NCBI RefSeq assembly: GCF_036370855.1
Contig: NW_026991372.1
Location: forward strand, 124,001 to 188,000
DNA length: 64,000 nt
Direction of reading: 5' to 3'
Origin: Dromaius novaehollandiae
Lineage: Eukaryota; Chordata; Aves; Casuariiformes; Dromaiidae
Part shown: piece after piece, positions 1-13,300 of the stretch
Position numbering within the stretch: position 1 is the stretch's first letter
Layout: every line of letters starts with the position of its first letter
The notes under the pieces: model-generated
Databases searched by the model: none
What the model was told of the DNA's origin: nothing
What the model saw: the letters and a program-made list of their open reading frames with translations, nothing else
Position numbers and translations under genes: made by a program

Positions 1-1201
1 CTCTTCCCTGCGAGTGCGGAGGGGCGATTCTGGGAGCCGGGAGCTATTTCATCTTTTTATCTTTGCTCGCCGGGGAATGTGAATTATATGCTTTTAGCTC
101 TTCAGACCTCTTGATCTCATGCTGGTAGAGAAAGGTCTGAAATTAAGCCAGTTTTCCCTGTTAAGGCTTCGCTGCCCCCTGAAGAAACGGAGTGCCTCGT
201 GTCAGCCAGCAGAAACTGTGGTTATCGCTAGGTGAAGTTGCACGCTGAAGAGAAAAACAAACACCCCATTTGCAGTCTTTGTCCGACCTTCACCAGAAGG
301 AAAGTTTATTCGGAAAGGCTGCAGATAGGGAAAAGAAACCCGCTGGGTTTCCAAGCAGCGAGGGAGCCTCGGGGAGATCGGCAGCACCGTGGCGATGCTG
401 CCTTCGCCCAGGGCCGGCAGAGGTGGGAAAGGGGAGTCACCGGTGCCCGGACCCGGCCAGGCCAAGCTGCCGTCCTGGAGCCAGACCAAGCTGCCTGCAG
501 TCCCTCCCGCCCCCCAGGCGCCTGCCGGGCTGTGCCGCCGGGCCGGGCACGGTGAGAGCATCCCGCGCTGCCGCCCGTCCCGGCGCCGGGCTCCCCGGGG
601 CATCGCCCTCCGTCTGCACGGAAGAGCTTCTCCGCACACATGCCTCTTCTCGATCTCCGGCTTGTGGCCTTGCATCAGCTGCCTTGAAATGCAGATATTC
701 AGATGTGCCACTGCCGCGGTCTGCAGCGGTCTCTGCCGCTGACCTCTGCCTGTTGCTGTTCTCCATCCGCTGCTTTTTATGTCTTCCCTAAATTTTCCCA
801 GCTGTGGTTCAGTACCTCCTTCGGGGAGCGTCACGGCATTAGGCTGAGCGCAGATCCCAGTGGGGCCTTGCAGGAAGCAGCTTCGTTGGTTTTTTTGCAG
901 GAATTAAGGCCGGGAGAGCCTGCCGGACCATCCACGCGGACTGCGGTGGTGCAGGCGATGGTTTTCCCACGTTGGCTCCCAGATTGCAATGACTCCTGAG
1001 AGCTTAACGTTACCGAGCTCTGAATCCGCTGCATAGGAGTTGCCTTGATTTGTATATAGCTATCCCGGTTTTATCGCACTCTTGTGCAGAGCAAAGTCGG
1101 GGAAGGCGATATCGGCACTCACCGGCCCCCGAAGGGCTCCTGGGTCCCGCAGGTGGAATCCCTTAATGTCCCGCCCGTCTGAGACGTGCGCTGCGTTGCA
1201 G
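1..1201 (+). other. DOCK intron (upstream of first visible exon)
   Basis: The preceding DOCK exon, which should end with the HDLVVYK-type segment, is not found here. GC-rich, no recognised repeat or exon. Confidence 0.6.
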
Positions 1202-1391
1202 GGCGACAGCCGGAGACTGGAGGACGCCAGCGCGTACCTGAACCTGCCGTCCACGCGGAGCGCGTCGGAGCTGAGGATCCTCCCGGGCTCCTCGTTCCGA
1301 GTGAGCGGAGGCGCCGCGGGCATCAGCGTGTCCACCCGGGACAGCTTCCAAATCTCCACTCTCGTCTGCTCTACAAAGCTGACGCAGAACG
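1202..1391 (+). CDS. DOCK2-like: DOCK exon 1 of window: end of DHR-1
   Basis: Acceptor ttgcag, donor ggtgag. Encodes [20 protein letters not shown] through [18 protein letters not shown], the end of the C2-like DHR-1 lipid-binding domain. Phase 0 in, phase 1 out (63 codons plus one base). Confidence 0.92.
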
Positions 1392-4300
1392 GTGAGTCCC
1401 GGCTTGCAGCGGGCCGGGCACGGGGCGGCGGTGCCGGCTGTGCTCTGCGGTGCCCGAGGCGCCGGCCCCATCGCGGTCCCCTGGCTGCTTTGCGACGGGC
1501 GCCTTTTATTCAGACACCGACAAGTAATTTGTGTTGCTAAATATATATTCCTCCTACCTGTAACTTCAAGCTATCTTAGCAGAAGCACCAAAAACGCAAA
1601 GAAATATGAGAGGTACCTGTTGGCTCTGTCTTGGGAAGTAGCCGTAGAAATGGCGATACGGGGTGTCCTGGTTATCGTGCCGGAAATCTGAGCCCCGCTG
1701 GAGCAGGCGGGGGTTGTTGCTCCGGCTCCGGCTGGGCTGGCGCGTGGTTGCATCTGGCCAGGGCTGTCGCCAATGGGGAGATGGGATGAGCCGGATCCAG
1801 GATGGGATGAGCTGTTCCCCCCGGCTCTGCTCCCTGTTTTCACCCCAGACCCCTTTCTCGTGTGATGGGGCCAGGCTGCAGCTCCCGGCAGATCCTGGCG
1901 CTGCTGGTCCGTGCGCTGGGAGCGCTCCCGCGGCCGGTGCACAGCCGGCACGGTGCAGGCACGGTGCGGCCGGCGGGCTCGGAGGAGACGGGGCAGGCTC
2001 AGCTCCGCGCGCGAGCGGTGCCGTTCCTCCTCGGGGCGGGGGACGGGACCTGGCCTGCTCTCGTTCCTGAATAACAAGGAATAAACGCCACCGCCGCGCA
2101 TCTGCCGCGGCTCCTTCCCCACCTCCCGCTGGGGGAACAACTTGCCACCAGCCCCGTTTGCATATTGCTGCATTTATAGCTCAAGGCTATCACTCACAGC
2201 GTTCCTCTTTTTTTTTTTCCTCCTTTTTTTAAAGTTGTCTCTTGGCTTGTCTGTCTCCAGACCCTCCGCCTTAGCAGACTGGTTTCCCGGGGCAGGGGAG
2301 GAGGACGGACAGTGGCAGGCTGCAGGCATGGGCAGGCGCTCGCACCTCCGCCGCGAGGGCTGAGCCCCGCCAGCAGCTCCGGGCAGTCAGCAGCTCCCGG
2401 GCCGCCCTGAGCCTTTGCAGATGGTGATTAATCTGCTGCTGCCGCGAGGGAGCCGAGCCACGGCCTCCGGTCTGGGGTTTGGGCAGCAGGCGTGAACTGC
2501 TGAGCGTTGCTGTCTAACACGTCTGACCTTCCCTGGGCCCTTCGGAAATCACGGAGGGAACTGGGACTCCGTGTTCTTGAAAACAGCGTCTCGAGTTACG
2601 TAGCTCAGGCTTTGAGCCCTGGAGATCCTTTGCTCAGCTCCTCGCGAGCCAGCCAAGGGAGCGCCTGCCGTCCAAATGCAGACGCGTCAGCGCTTGTAGG
2701 CAGGATTTTGCCTTGTAGGAAAAGTTTTGGGACGCGGCAGAACATGGAGGTGCAGACAACCTTGGAAAGCGCTTGGCAGTTATGCAGACCGCTTCACGCG
2801 CGCGTCCCGAGTGAGCAGGGGAAGCTCCGCCGATGCGGCGGTGCGGTCGGGTGTCGGCCCTGCCGAAGGCCTGGGGAGAGCCGCGTGTCCGGGTGCCCCG
2901 AGCCCGTCCGCTTAGGGCACGCTGCGGGTGCAGATCCGAGGCGGTGAGCAGCGGCCTGGGCGTTCGCCAGGTTTAGCTGCCCCGCTCCGCGCAGCAGAGC
3001 TCCGGCCGCGGTCGCGGTTTCGGTGTGCGAGTGGGCACTTCTGCCGACAGTTCAGCAGAGCAGCAGCCTGTCCTGCGTCGTGGATGACAGGGAAGCGTGG
3101 AAATAACGCTGTGGGCTGGTGGACAGGTAACGTGCTGCACAGCAATACCGACGGCAGCGGGTTCGGCAGGGGCGTGCCCAGGCAGGCGGCAGCGGTACCC
3201 GGCTGGAGGGGAAGGCCATGCGCAGTGGTCCTGATTTTTTTTTTCCATATAGCAGCGCCTTCCCTGTGAGGCCAAAGGTTTGACATACTTAGCCCTGTTT
3301 TTGCTCAATCCTAACGACACGGTTGGGGAAGCGGCAGACTGCAGCTCTGATGGGGGCTGTGGGCACTCGGGGTGGCAGCCCTGCAGCCGGGGCGATGCAG
3401 CACGCAGTGTCCCATCGCGGCCGTGCTGACGGCACTTGGGCCGTCACGGACCGGTACAGGTGGGGTTTGGGGTCAGCGAGGGGCGGCTGGCGGCCGGGGC
3501 CGGCGGTGCCCGCTGCCGTGCAAGGGCTCCCGGGGACGCCGCGGTTCCCGCGCTGGCTGCGGCGCGACCTGGATGCTGGCGGTTCACACCAGCACGATGC
3601 TCCAGGCTCAGAGACACAAGCAAGTCGCACAAAACTGCATCAGTATTTTAAATCCCTGCAGCCGGCAGGCTCGATGGCCCGTGTCTAGATGTTTGCTTCC
3701 AGGCTATTTTCTGCATCGTTGTTTTCCCGTGGCCACAGACCCACGGAAGGAGACCACAGACCAGCAGTTAACTGAGCTCGCTGTTCAGCGTCTCCACGTT
3801 TCCCACGTAGCGCTTTCGCGGCATAAGTGCGGTTGCTCAGGCCGTTTCTGTCAACCTCGGGCGTTTGCTCGGCGTGGAGGAGGAGGAGGAAGGCCGGCTG
3901 CCCTCGTGCCCTGCCGCCGGGGCCTCGGTCCGTTCCCCGCGCCGGGGGGCCGTGCCGGGCTGCTCCCTCCCGGCAGCGACGCTCCGACGTCCCGGCAGCG
4001 CCGGGGTGCCAGGCACGAGCAGTGCCGAGCGGTGCCGCGAGGGACGTGCGCGATGCTCTCGCGGTTCTGTGCGGCAGCCGGGGCCGCTCTGGGAAGGGCG
4101 GTGCCGGGAGGGGGGTCCCAGCGTTTGCAGCGTGGGGGGGGGGGCAACCAGGCCGGCCCCCCCCCGCCCCGCGTGGAGCGTTTCCCACTGGGGTCGTTTC
4201 CTGCCGGATTAGGGCCGGCTGCCCTGGGCAGCGAGGACGGGAGCGGTAGAGCGTGTCTGCTGGCGTAGCTGGAGCTGCGCAATGGCTTCTAAGTCCGGTG

Positions 4301-7300
4301 GCAAACAAAGTCTGTGCTGATCCGTCCCCTTCGTCCCCCGCAGTCGATCTGCTGGGGCTGCTGAAGTGGCGCTCGAAGCCCAGCCTGCTCTCGGGAAACC
4401 TCCAGAAGCTGATGAACGTGGACGGCGGGGAAGTCATCAAGGTACAGCGAGCGGCTGCCGGCACCTTCGCCCTCCGCGTTCTCCCTTCGCGTCCCCCGGC
4501 CGCGTCCCCACGCCTGGGGCTTCCTCGGTCCCTCAGCGGCCGAGGGACGTCACCGCCCCGGAGGGAGGGTTGGCAGCGTCGCGATGGAGGTGTTGCACGG
4601 GCAGCGTCGCCGTGATGGTCACGCGCAGGGGAACTCTGAGCTCCCTCTTAGGGCGGATCAAGCTGGAGAATTGTCCCCTGGAACAGGGCTGGGAGCCTCA
4701 GGCTGGGAAAATAATACAGAAACCAGTTCTGCCCCAAGACAGAGCTTTCCCTCTGTCGGAGGTGGATCCAGGATGATGCTGGAGTCAACGCTCAAGCCCT
4801 CACAACCCTTTCTTCTCCTCCAGTTCCTCCAGGACACTTTGGACGCCTTGTTCTCCATCATGATGGAGAATGCAGACACGGACGTCTACGACACACTCGT
4901 CTTTGACGCCCTGGTGAGTAGGTCCCTGTCTCGCCTGCCTTCAGGCGCCTTCAGCCCTCTCTGGGCCAGGCTGAGGGAAGCCCAGCATTTCGCTCTGATC
5001 CAGCAGACAGATTACCAGAAGTGCCTGAAAGGGCATAAGACTGAGGGGGTTTTTGAGGTGGGATCTGCTGGATCTGATCAGGCGTGCAAGGCCCGGAGCC
5101 ACCCAGCCACGTCCAGGCTGCTCCACGGTCTCGCGGGCTGAGTGGAGCCCGGATGCCCTGGGCCTGGGGAAGGGCCACGGAGGTGGTCGGACTCTGCAGG
5201 TGGGGAGAGCAGTAGCTGCAATTTGAGCAAGGCTCAAAGGCGTTTCCTCTAGAACAAGCAGTAAAAGCAGCGTCAAGAGACAAGAGTGATCCTAGCAAAC
5301 AGCCTGGGGGGGGTCAGGTCGGAGCGACTGCTGTGCTCCCACCCGAGTCAGTGGCACCAGTGACAGCGGGAGCTCGGTGCAAACTGGCTGTGAGGCATCT
5401 TAGAGGTGCAGAAGCATCCAGCAAGCCCCGAATCTGAGATCTGCTCCATCTCGGTGGAGCGGACGGGCCCGCGGGAGGCTGGGGCACCCTCGGCAGCTCC
5501 GAGGAGGGACGTCAGCGCTGCTCCGGCTGTGCTCCGCGGTTCTGCTGACCCGGCGCCCGTCTCCCCCCAGGTTTTCATCGTGGGCCTCGTCGCCGACAGG
5601 AAGTTCCAGCACTTCAACGCGGTGCTGGAGGCTTATATCCAGCAGCACTTCAGTGCCACGCTGGCCTACAAGTGCGTGGGGGCCGCCGGGGACGGTCCCC
5701 CCCCGGGCAGGGCGCGGGGCTGGTGGCGGAGCGGGGAGGGACCCCGGCTGGCCCTGCCGCCGGCCGGGAGGGGGGACGTGGGAGCCGCCGTGGCTTTGCA
5801 GCAGCCCTGGGGCCCCGTCGCGTGGGAGGGAGGCGGGTCGGAAGCGGGACCCCCTCGGACCCCCTCGGACCCCTGCGGACCCCCTCACCGGTGCTGCCCC
5901 GCAGGAAGCTGCTCTCGGTGCTGACGCAGTACGTGGACAGAGTGAGCCAGGGCGAGCCCTGCGAGCCGCTCGTGCGCACCTTCAAGGCCCTCGAGTACGT
6001 CTTCAAATTCATCGTCCGCTCCAGGCGCCTCTTTGCCCAGTAAGTCCCAGCAGCCGCTTCCCCCTCTCCCAGTGCCCCCGGTGCTGGTGCCCATCCGGGC
6101 AGGTGCCGGTGCCCACGGCGCTCCCCAGCCTGGCGGTGCCGGGGCCCCGCGTGCCGCAGGCTCCGGTGCCGGGTCCGGGACGCCTCGCTGTCCCGCTGCA
6201 GCCGCCGGCCCTTCCTCGGAGCCGCTGCACGTGCGGGCTTCAGGCAGCACCGGGCTCTGTGCGCTCTCCGTCGCGGAGTCGTGCGGAGCAAGGCCGGGAG
6301 GGACCGGGGGGGGGGGGGGGGTCGTGTAGCAAACCCGTGCCCCGAGGCAGGACTGGCGCCGCTTAAGCTGTTGCAGGCAGGTTTTAATGTGCTCTTAAAA
6401 CCCTCCAGCAGCGGGGACAGCACAACCGCCCCAGGCAGCCCCGCGCCGCTCAGCTCGCATCGCGGGCGGGGGGTTTTCTAGCACCTGCTCCACGCGTTCC
6501 TCATCGCTCTTGGGGCTGGCGCTCCCTGTCCTGCTCCCACGGGAGACGGCAGCGCTTTTATTCCTTTCTTTGCTGCTTTTCGTGCGTCGGCCACCACTGC
6601 CGTGTCCCAGCGGCCAGGGACAGGACCTTCCCGGGGCGTCCCGGCCCCGGCAGGGCCGTCGCTCCTCCCGCCGCGCCGGCAGCCCCTTCCCTGCAGCCAG
6701 GCTGGGAACGGCCCTGTCCTGGCCGTGCTGCTCCCGGCCGAGGCTCGGCTGCGATCCGCTCCCCATCTTTCCTGAGGAGCCCTTGCTGCCCAGGCACGAG
6801 CTGCCCTGAAGCTTTCTCCTTGATTTTTCCTTTGAGAGGAAAACTTTGTGCTTATCCTTAGTGAATCGCAGCTTGCTTATTACCGAGCAGCTTTCCAATT
6901 TGTTGAGATTGTTATGAATTCTGGTCCGTCGCCCGGCTCCGCGCGGTCCCCCCGTTCCGACGTTATCTCCGTCTCTCCGGATAGCCTTCCGACGCGCGTG
7001 CCCGGCTCTGCCGTGGCCGAGCCCTGGCCGCCGCGTGCGGTGCGAGTGCCGGCAGGTCTGCTGGCCTGGCGACTGCCGCCGCTCTGCGCCGGGACCAGGC
7101 TGATGCCTCCGTAACGGAGACGGCAGGTCTGGCGTCAGGGGTTTGCGTGAAGCACCTCCTCTCCGCAATCCAAGCGACGCACGCGGCCCCTCCGACCGCC
7201 CCATGAGCTGCTCCGTTGCACTCCAGCCTGTCGCTGTGCCCTTGAATCATTTATAGCACAAACGACGTGTTCGCCGTCTCCGGGGTGTTCCCCGCACGCA

Positions 7301-10300
7301 GCGGGACCGAGGCGGTGGGCGCCTGCGGACCGGAGCGGGACTTGGGCTGCGCGAGCCCTTTCCTGCCCCGCACACCCGTTGGGCGGCTCGTGCCCCGCCG
7401 TGGAGGCTCGTCCCGCTTCGCGGCCCCGCTCGGCGTGAGCCTCCGCCGCCTTCTGCCGCGGCAGCCCTGGAGGGGGTCCCCCGGGAGCAGCCCGCGGCGG
7501 TCTCGGGGCAAACGGGACCTTCCTGCCCCTGTTCGGGAGGCGAAACGCGTTGAAGACAGTTCCCCAAGCTCGTCGCCCTCCAGGAGAGACCCTGGACCCT
7601 CCGAGGGCCGGAGGGAGACGGCAGGCGCGTCCCCCTGGGGCAGGCCGCCCCGGTGCCTCCCGAGCCATCCCAGGCTCGGTGCTTCCCTGGAGAAGCCACG
7701 CGGTTAAGTCCTACGGAAAGGCGTGGGACAGCAGGAGCGAAGCACACGGGCGCTTGATTCCCACCCGGATCCGCCGGGAGCACGGCGAGACGAATAACCC
7801 CCCGGGAAGGTCCGCGCTGACGCCGTGCGTCCTGGCCGGAGAGGGACGGCTGGGAGAAGTTTCCAGACGAAGTGAAAAACTGCTGGAAACACGACTGATG
7901 GGAGTCACCAGAAGAACCAAGCTGTGTTCCTGTTTCGTTCCCGGCGCGAGGCGCTGAGAGCTGAAGCGGTCCCAAAGAGGGGCAGGGAAGCGCCTCCCTT
8001 GCTAGGGGCAGCCGGAAGAGGACGGAGCAGCGCAGATCGGCTTGGGAGATCGGCACGGTTGGCTCGGGACCGGGGCAGAGCTGCTCGGGACCGTGCCGCT
8101 GGGGCGCACGACCAGGCGCGTGGCCGTTTTCCGGGGCGCGTTTAACGGGGCAGAGCAGAAGCAAGCCTTGCTGCAAGCCCCGTCCCTGCTCAGGCTTTCT
8201 GTTCGTTATCGCTCATCAGCGACTCCCGGCATCTCTTCAGGACTAGGCAGTTACTGCCGGGGCTCCGGGGATGCTCCATCACCGAGCTGAGGTTCCCACC
8301 TCTTCCTTATATAGGAAAATGTAGAACAAATTCGCCACCTTGTAAAACTTTCGGCAAAGAAAATTAATTATATGGAGCATTTGCAAACAGCCTTATGAAT
8401 TAGTTTGCATTAAAATAAAGACATCCCTGAAGACATTTAGTATTTTTATTCATCTTTTCTTTATCTCAGTGATCTTAACAGTGGAATAACATGAACTCTT
8501 CAGATCTTCTGAATGCTTAAAATGGTACTAAATCCTGTACACGGTCTATAATTTAAAGAAATTAGGTTGTAATTAAAATAAGTTGCTGCGGACTGCTGTA
8601 TCTATCTGATTATGTATGCTGCAGACGGAGTCGGATGAGCAGCTCGAGTACCTCCGAGGAGGCTCCCTGGTTCCCGCGCGGATAACCGGAGCGGCAGCCC
8701 GCCGGCGTCGGCAGGCCGGGCGCAACCGGAGGGCACGACGTTGCATCTGGCCTCTGCGGCACCGCAGGGAGAGGTTTGCTCCCCGGTGTTGATCCATCCT
8801 TCTTCTCCTAGGCCAGGAAGCGTCGTTGGCTGGAGCCCGGTAGGCTGGGAAGGGGCTGAATCCACAGCGCTGGCATCAGCAATGCTGTTCTTGAGCCTCC
8901 TGGAGTAACCGGCCAGCTGCTCCGCTGCCAAGATCGTGTTGTTTTTAGCCTGTTTCTCACGTGACGCCCTGGCGCGTTGCCTGGAGGAGGCAGCAACCGG
9001 CTGAGCCGCGCTCACCCTCTCCGGCCTTCGGGATGCTGGAGACCTCTCGCATCCCGCATCCCCGCATCTTCAGGCTGGGCTTTGGTAGCCCATTCCTGGT
9101 ATTTGCGTCTCTCCGTCATCTTCCTCCGAGCTCCCCAGTTCTGCTGTCTTTGCTGGGGAGGGCTGCCAGCGCCGCGCGCCGCTCGGGAGCCCCGTGGCTT
9201 GGTGCAGTGGTGTGACGACAGGGACTCTTGTTTTCTATTCCTTTTCTGTTAATTCCTAGTATTTGTTCTGCTTTTTGACTGCCACCGAGGGAAGTTTCCC
9301 TGCAGTGGTTTGCCGTAGCCCTGAGACATTGCCCTGCGCGTCGGCTCCAGCCTCCTGCCCATGCGGAAAGCTGGAGTCGCTCTTCCCGCGGCATCCGCTT
9401 CGTCTCGCGGGGCCCCGTGCCGCCGTCCCGCGGGTCCCTCTGCAGCGCCTCGCGGCCGGCCCCGCTCCCGCTTCCCTGGGTAACCGGCACCGTCACAAGC
9501 TCCATCACCTCCGTGCTCGTCCTCTTTTCCGGGCCTTTGTGCATTGGGCCATCCCGGTCAGCACAGGCGCTGAGGGACTTTGTCGGCTTCCTCCTCCGCG
9601 GGAACGGATCGCTTGTCCTGCCCTCTGCTCCCCTCTCTTCACCAGTCCCTTACCCATCTAGGAGCCCTCCCTTTAGCCCATCGTCTCTGAGTTTCCTGAT
9701 GAGTTTCTCTAGTGGGGGACTTGGCTGATGTCTGCCTGGGTCTCCGAAAGGCTTATCACGACTGACCGTCCCCATCCATGTTTTTGCTGGAGACTTCTTC
9801 AAAAGAGCACCAGGAGGTTTGCAAGGCAGGATTTCCCTTTCCAAAAGCCACACTGACTCATCCTTATCATGCTTTTTTACCATCATCCATACTAATTTGC
9901 TTAGTGTGGTGGTAGTCAGATAATTTCCCTGCCTAGCTTAATTGACAGCGCTTGAGAGATTTCCTGCGACGCTCCTCGAGCTCGGTTGCGTGTCGGGATC
10001 CAGGTGCTGCAGGGGTGAGAAAGGGTCTGCAAACCGGAGGGGCACCAGGCTTAAAGACAGGCTCTGTCTGTAGGTTTTCTGGATGAAATCCTCCAAACCA
10101 ACAGGTCAGTAATGAATTAAAGACCCTATTGACCCATGTCTGCTGCAGTAACGCAAATCAGCAGTAATCTTGGCTTAGCTGAGATGCACGCTCTGATTGC
10201 TTTATAGTGCTGTGGTTTAAGTCATTACTTAAAAGCTCAGACATCAGTGTTGATAATACACTCTTTTTAATGATTTTAATATTTATATGGTATTTACGTA

Positions 10301-13300
10301 AGCCGTCTTTAATATGAAATTACAGAATTTTGTAGGCAAGAGTTTAAGACTGAGGTGAGCTCAAAAATTCATGCTATTTAGTTATGGATAGTTGTATTAC
10401 GAAACGGACTAGGTGAAAAATCTGACAAATCGCTAAAGAACAGTGATTATTGCCTGGTATCACTGTTGGGCGGATAAGGGCTGTGCGTGGACCTTCGTTT
10501 TGTTATGCTTATTTGGACACACACAGGCTCCTTTGAGTGTCGCTTAACCCCAGACTTCCCGGCCTTATGTCTGGTTTTGTGCGAAGCGTCAGCCACGTCG
10601 GGGAGCTGCCGGGCCGCTGCCGGCGGAGGGAACCTGCTCCCGCGCGGACAGAGCCCGAGGACGGTGCCAGGAGCGCTGGGGGACACGGTCCGAGGAGCAA
10701 GGCTGGGGAACGGGGTTTTCTGGGCGGGCCTTACATTTTTTTAATAACTTTTTATCTACTGGATGAGAGGAAGGGAAGTACCTTGAGTGAATCTAAACTA
10801 TCTTTTTACTTGAAAGCTGGTGAAGAGATATAAACGAGCAATTACTCGGATAATACATGGGTTTGTTTCAGCCCAACTGCGACACCTCAGGCAAATGAGC
10901 AGGGTTGTTCCCCCGTCAGATCTGTGTTTTGTGCGTTCCCCGGGTTCATTTACCAGAGAGGAAGGACGAAGCTGAAAGCAGAACAATCCTACTGTAGCTT
11001 TATAAAACAAAGAAGCAAAACCTTTACAAAAGCTAGATCCAGTAAAAATAGCGGGTAAGCAGAAAATAACAAATCTCGTTTGTTCTCCTGCGATATGCAC
11101 AGCGGAGAAACAAAACACGTTCTGCTTGTCACGACGGAGGCTGGTGCTCCCGGTGGAGAGCAGATCAGGCTGGAAGATGCGTCTGTCCCCACAGCCAAGG
11201 GATAGGTTGCTTTTTTATTGCTAATTTCCTCCATTCTGCACCTGCAAATCATTCACCACTAAGGTTCCCTTTTGCATACACTGTATCAATGGAGTGAATA
11301 AATTAGCTCAAATGTGACCCATTTTTCACAATGAGTTATTATGGTGAGTCTTATTCTTATAATTCTGCATGCGATTAGCTGTTTTGAACGTTTCTTGCAG
11401 TATTGCAAGTCTCACGGCTAAAATTTCCCAAATACATTGCTGGGTTCTGTGGCTGATCACGCAATGCCGCGTTCGGCTTGGGGCGCTCGGTGGGTTTCCA
11501 GCCAGGGTGGGAAGACAGTGGCCTCCTCTGATGTGACCTGCGTCATATAAAGTAGTATAAAAGAGGTTTATATACATATATGTATATATGAATATGTATA
11601 TGTAGTGTATATGGATACTATAAAAGAGCAGATAGTCTTTAGTACTGCTAATGCGACCTGTCCTAAGCAGCGCTTCTGGCCCGTCCCCGTGGCCGGGCGG
11701 CGGCTGCCCGGGAGCCTTGCTGCCGCGCTGAGCGGGGCGAACGGCGGCGAGGAGCCGCGACGGCCCGCGCACGAGCCCGGCGCTGAGCTGGAGCCCGGGC
11801 GAGCGGCGCCGGAGGCCGGCGGTGACGCTCCGTCCTTCGCAGGCTCTACGAGGGGAAGGAGACGGCCGAGTTCCAGCAGTCGCTGCAGCGCTTCTTCCTC
11901 TCCCTCAACCAGCTGATGCGGTCCCCGCAGGAGGGGCCCACGCTGCTCGCCCAGGTACGGCGGGCTGGGGGGCCGGGGGGGCCGGGGGTCCTGGGTCGGG
12001 GCCGGGCACGCGGCGGCACAGGCGGGTGGATGGACGGATGCACGTCGTGCCCTGCTGACGTCCCCCTGCGCGGCCGCGGCGGTGCGGTGCCGGTGTTGCC
12101 GCATGCAGACCCCCGTGCGGGGTGGCGGGGGGGGTCCCCAGGCTCTGCGCACCGGCTGTCCCCCTGTGCGGCCGCGGCGGTGCGGTGCCGGTGTTGCCGC
12201 ATGCAGACCCCCGTGCGGGGTGGCGGGGGGGGTCCCCAGGCTCTGCGCACCGGCTGTCCCCCTGCGCGGCCGCGGCGGTGCGGTGCCGGTGTTGCCGCAT
12301 GCAGACCCCCGTGCGGGGTGGCGGGGGGGGTCCCCAGGCTCTGCGCACCGGCTGTCCCCCTGCGCGGCCGCGGCGGTGCGGTGCCGGTGTTGCCGCATGC
12401 AGACCCCCGTGCGGGGTGGCGGGGGGGTCCCCAGGCTCTGCGCACCGGCTGTCCCCCTGCGCGGCCGCGGCGGTGCGGTGCCGGTGTTGCCGCTGCGGCG
12501 GTGCCAAAGCCCCCCAGCTGCCCTCGCAGTTAGTGCCGCAGGGCAGCGCCTTATCCGAGGGCGAGAACCAAGAAGAAAACGCGACTGACTCATTTGCGCT
12601 CCGTGGAGCTCGTTAGAGAGGGGACGGGAGTCGGTTTCTTGGCCGTGGGTCTGGCTCTGGCATCGCGCCGGCGGCGCGGCCGGGCCGCGCTCGGGACAGA
12701 CCAGCACGGGGGTCCCGCGCGGCGGCCAGCAGCTCCGGGGAGCCCCTCGCCGACGCGTCCTGTGGATGCGGAAGGTTTCCTTGGGCGCAAGGGAAGGGCA
12801 GACACGTGCGTGGAAGAGAAACCCGTCCGCAGCTGCAGAGAGGCAGACCCCGCGTCTGCACCGCCAGCGCAGCTATGCGAATAGCAGGTGTTAAGTGTAG
12901 GCTAGACCTTAGGAGTCAAGCGTACGGATCGCAGCTTTGAACGCGAGTGGAGCGCCTGGCTGTGGGCACCTGCGTTAATTACTGCTCAGCACGAGCAGCC
13001 GCTGCCGGGAGACGGTTTCGCGGACGAAGCCCCGCCGTGCAGGTGTTTCGCCCCAGAGCTCGGCGTCGCCCGTCGCGCTGCTCTTCTCGGAGATCTTCCG
13101 GGAGCTGCGGCGATGCTCGTGTTTGCTGTGCCCGTGTGCTCTGGGCTCGGTGATTTCCCTGCCTTTTAGTCACAGAAACCAGAGTCCTTTGCTGTTGAGC
13201 GTCTTACGGGAGAGCTTTTTCCCTCTTTGCACAAGAGACTGCTGTTTCTGTGTCACATTTACTCCATGGCTTTCTTAGGTAGTGTCTTATAAATTAACAT

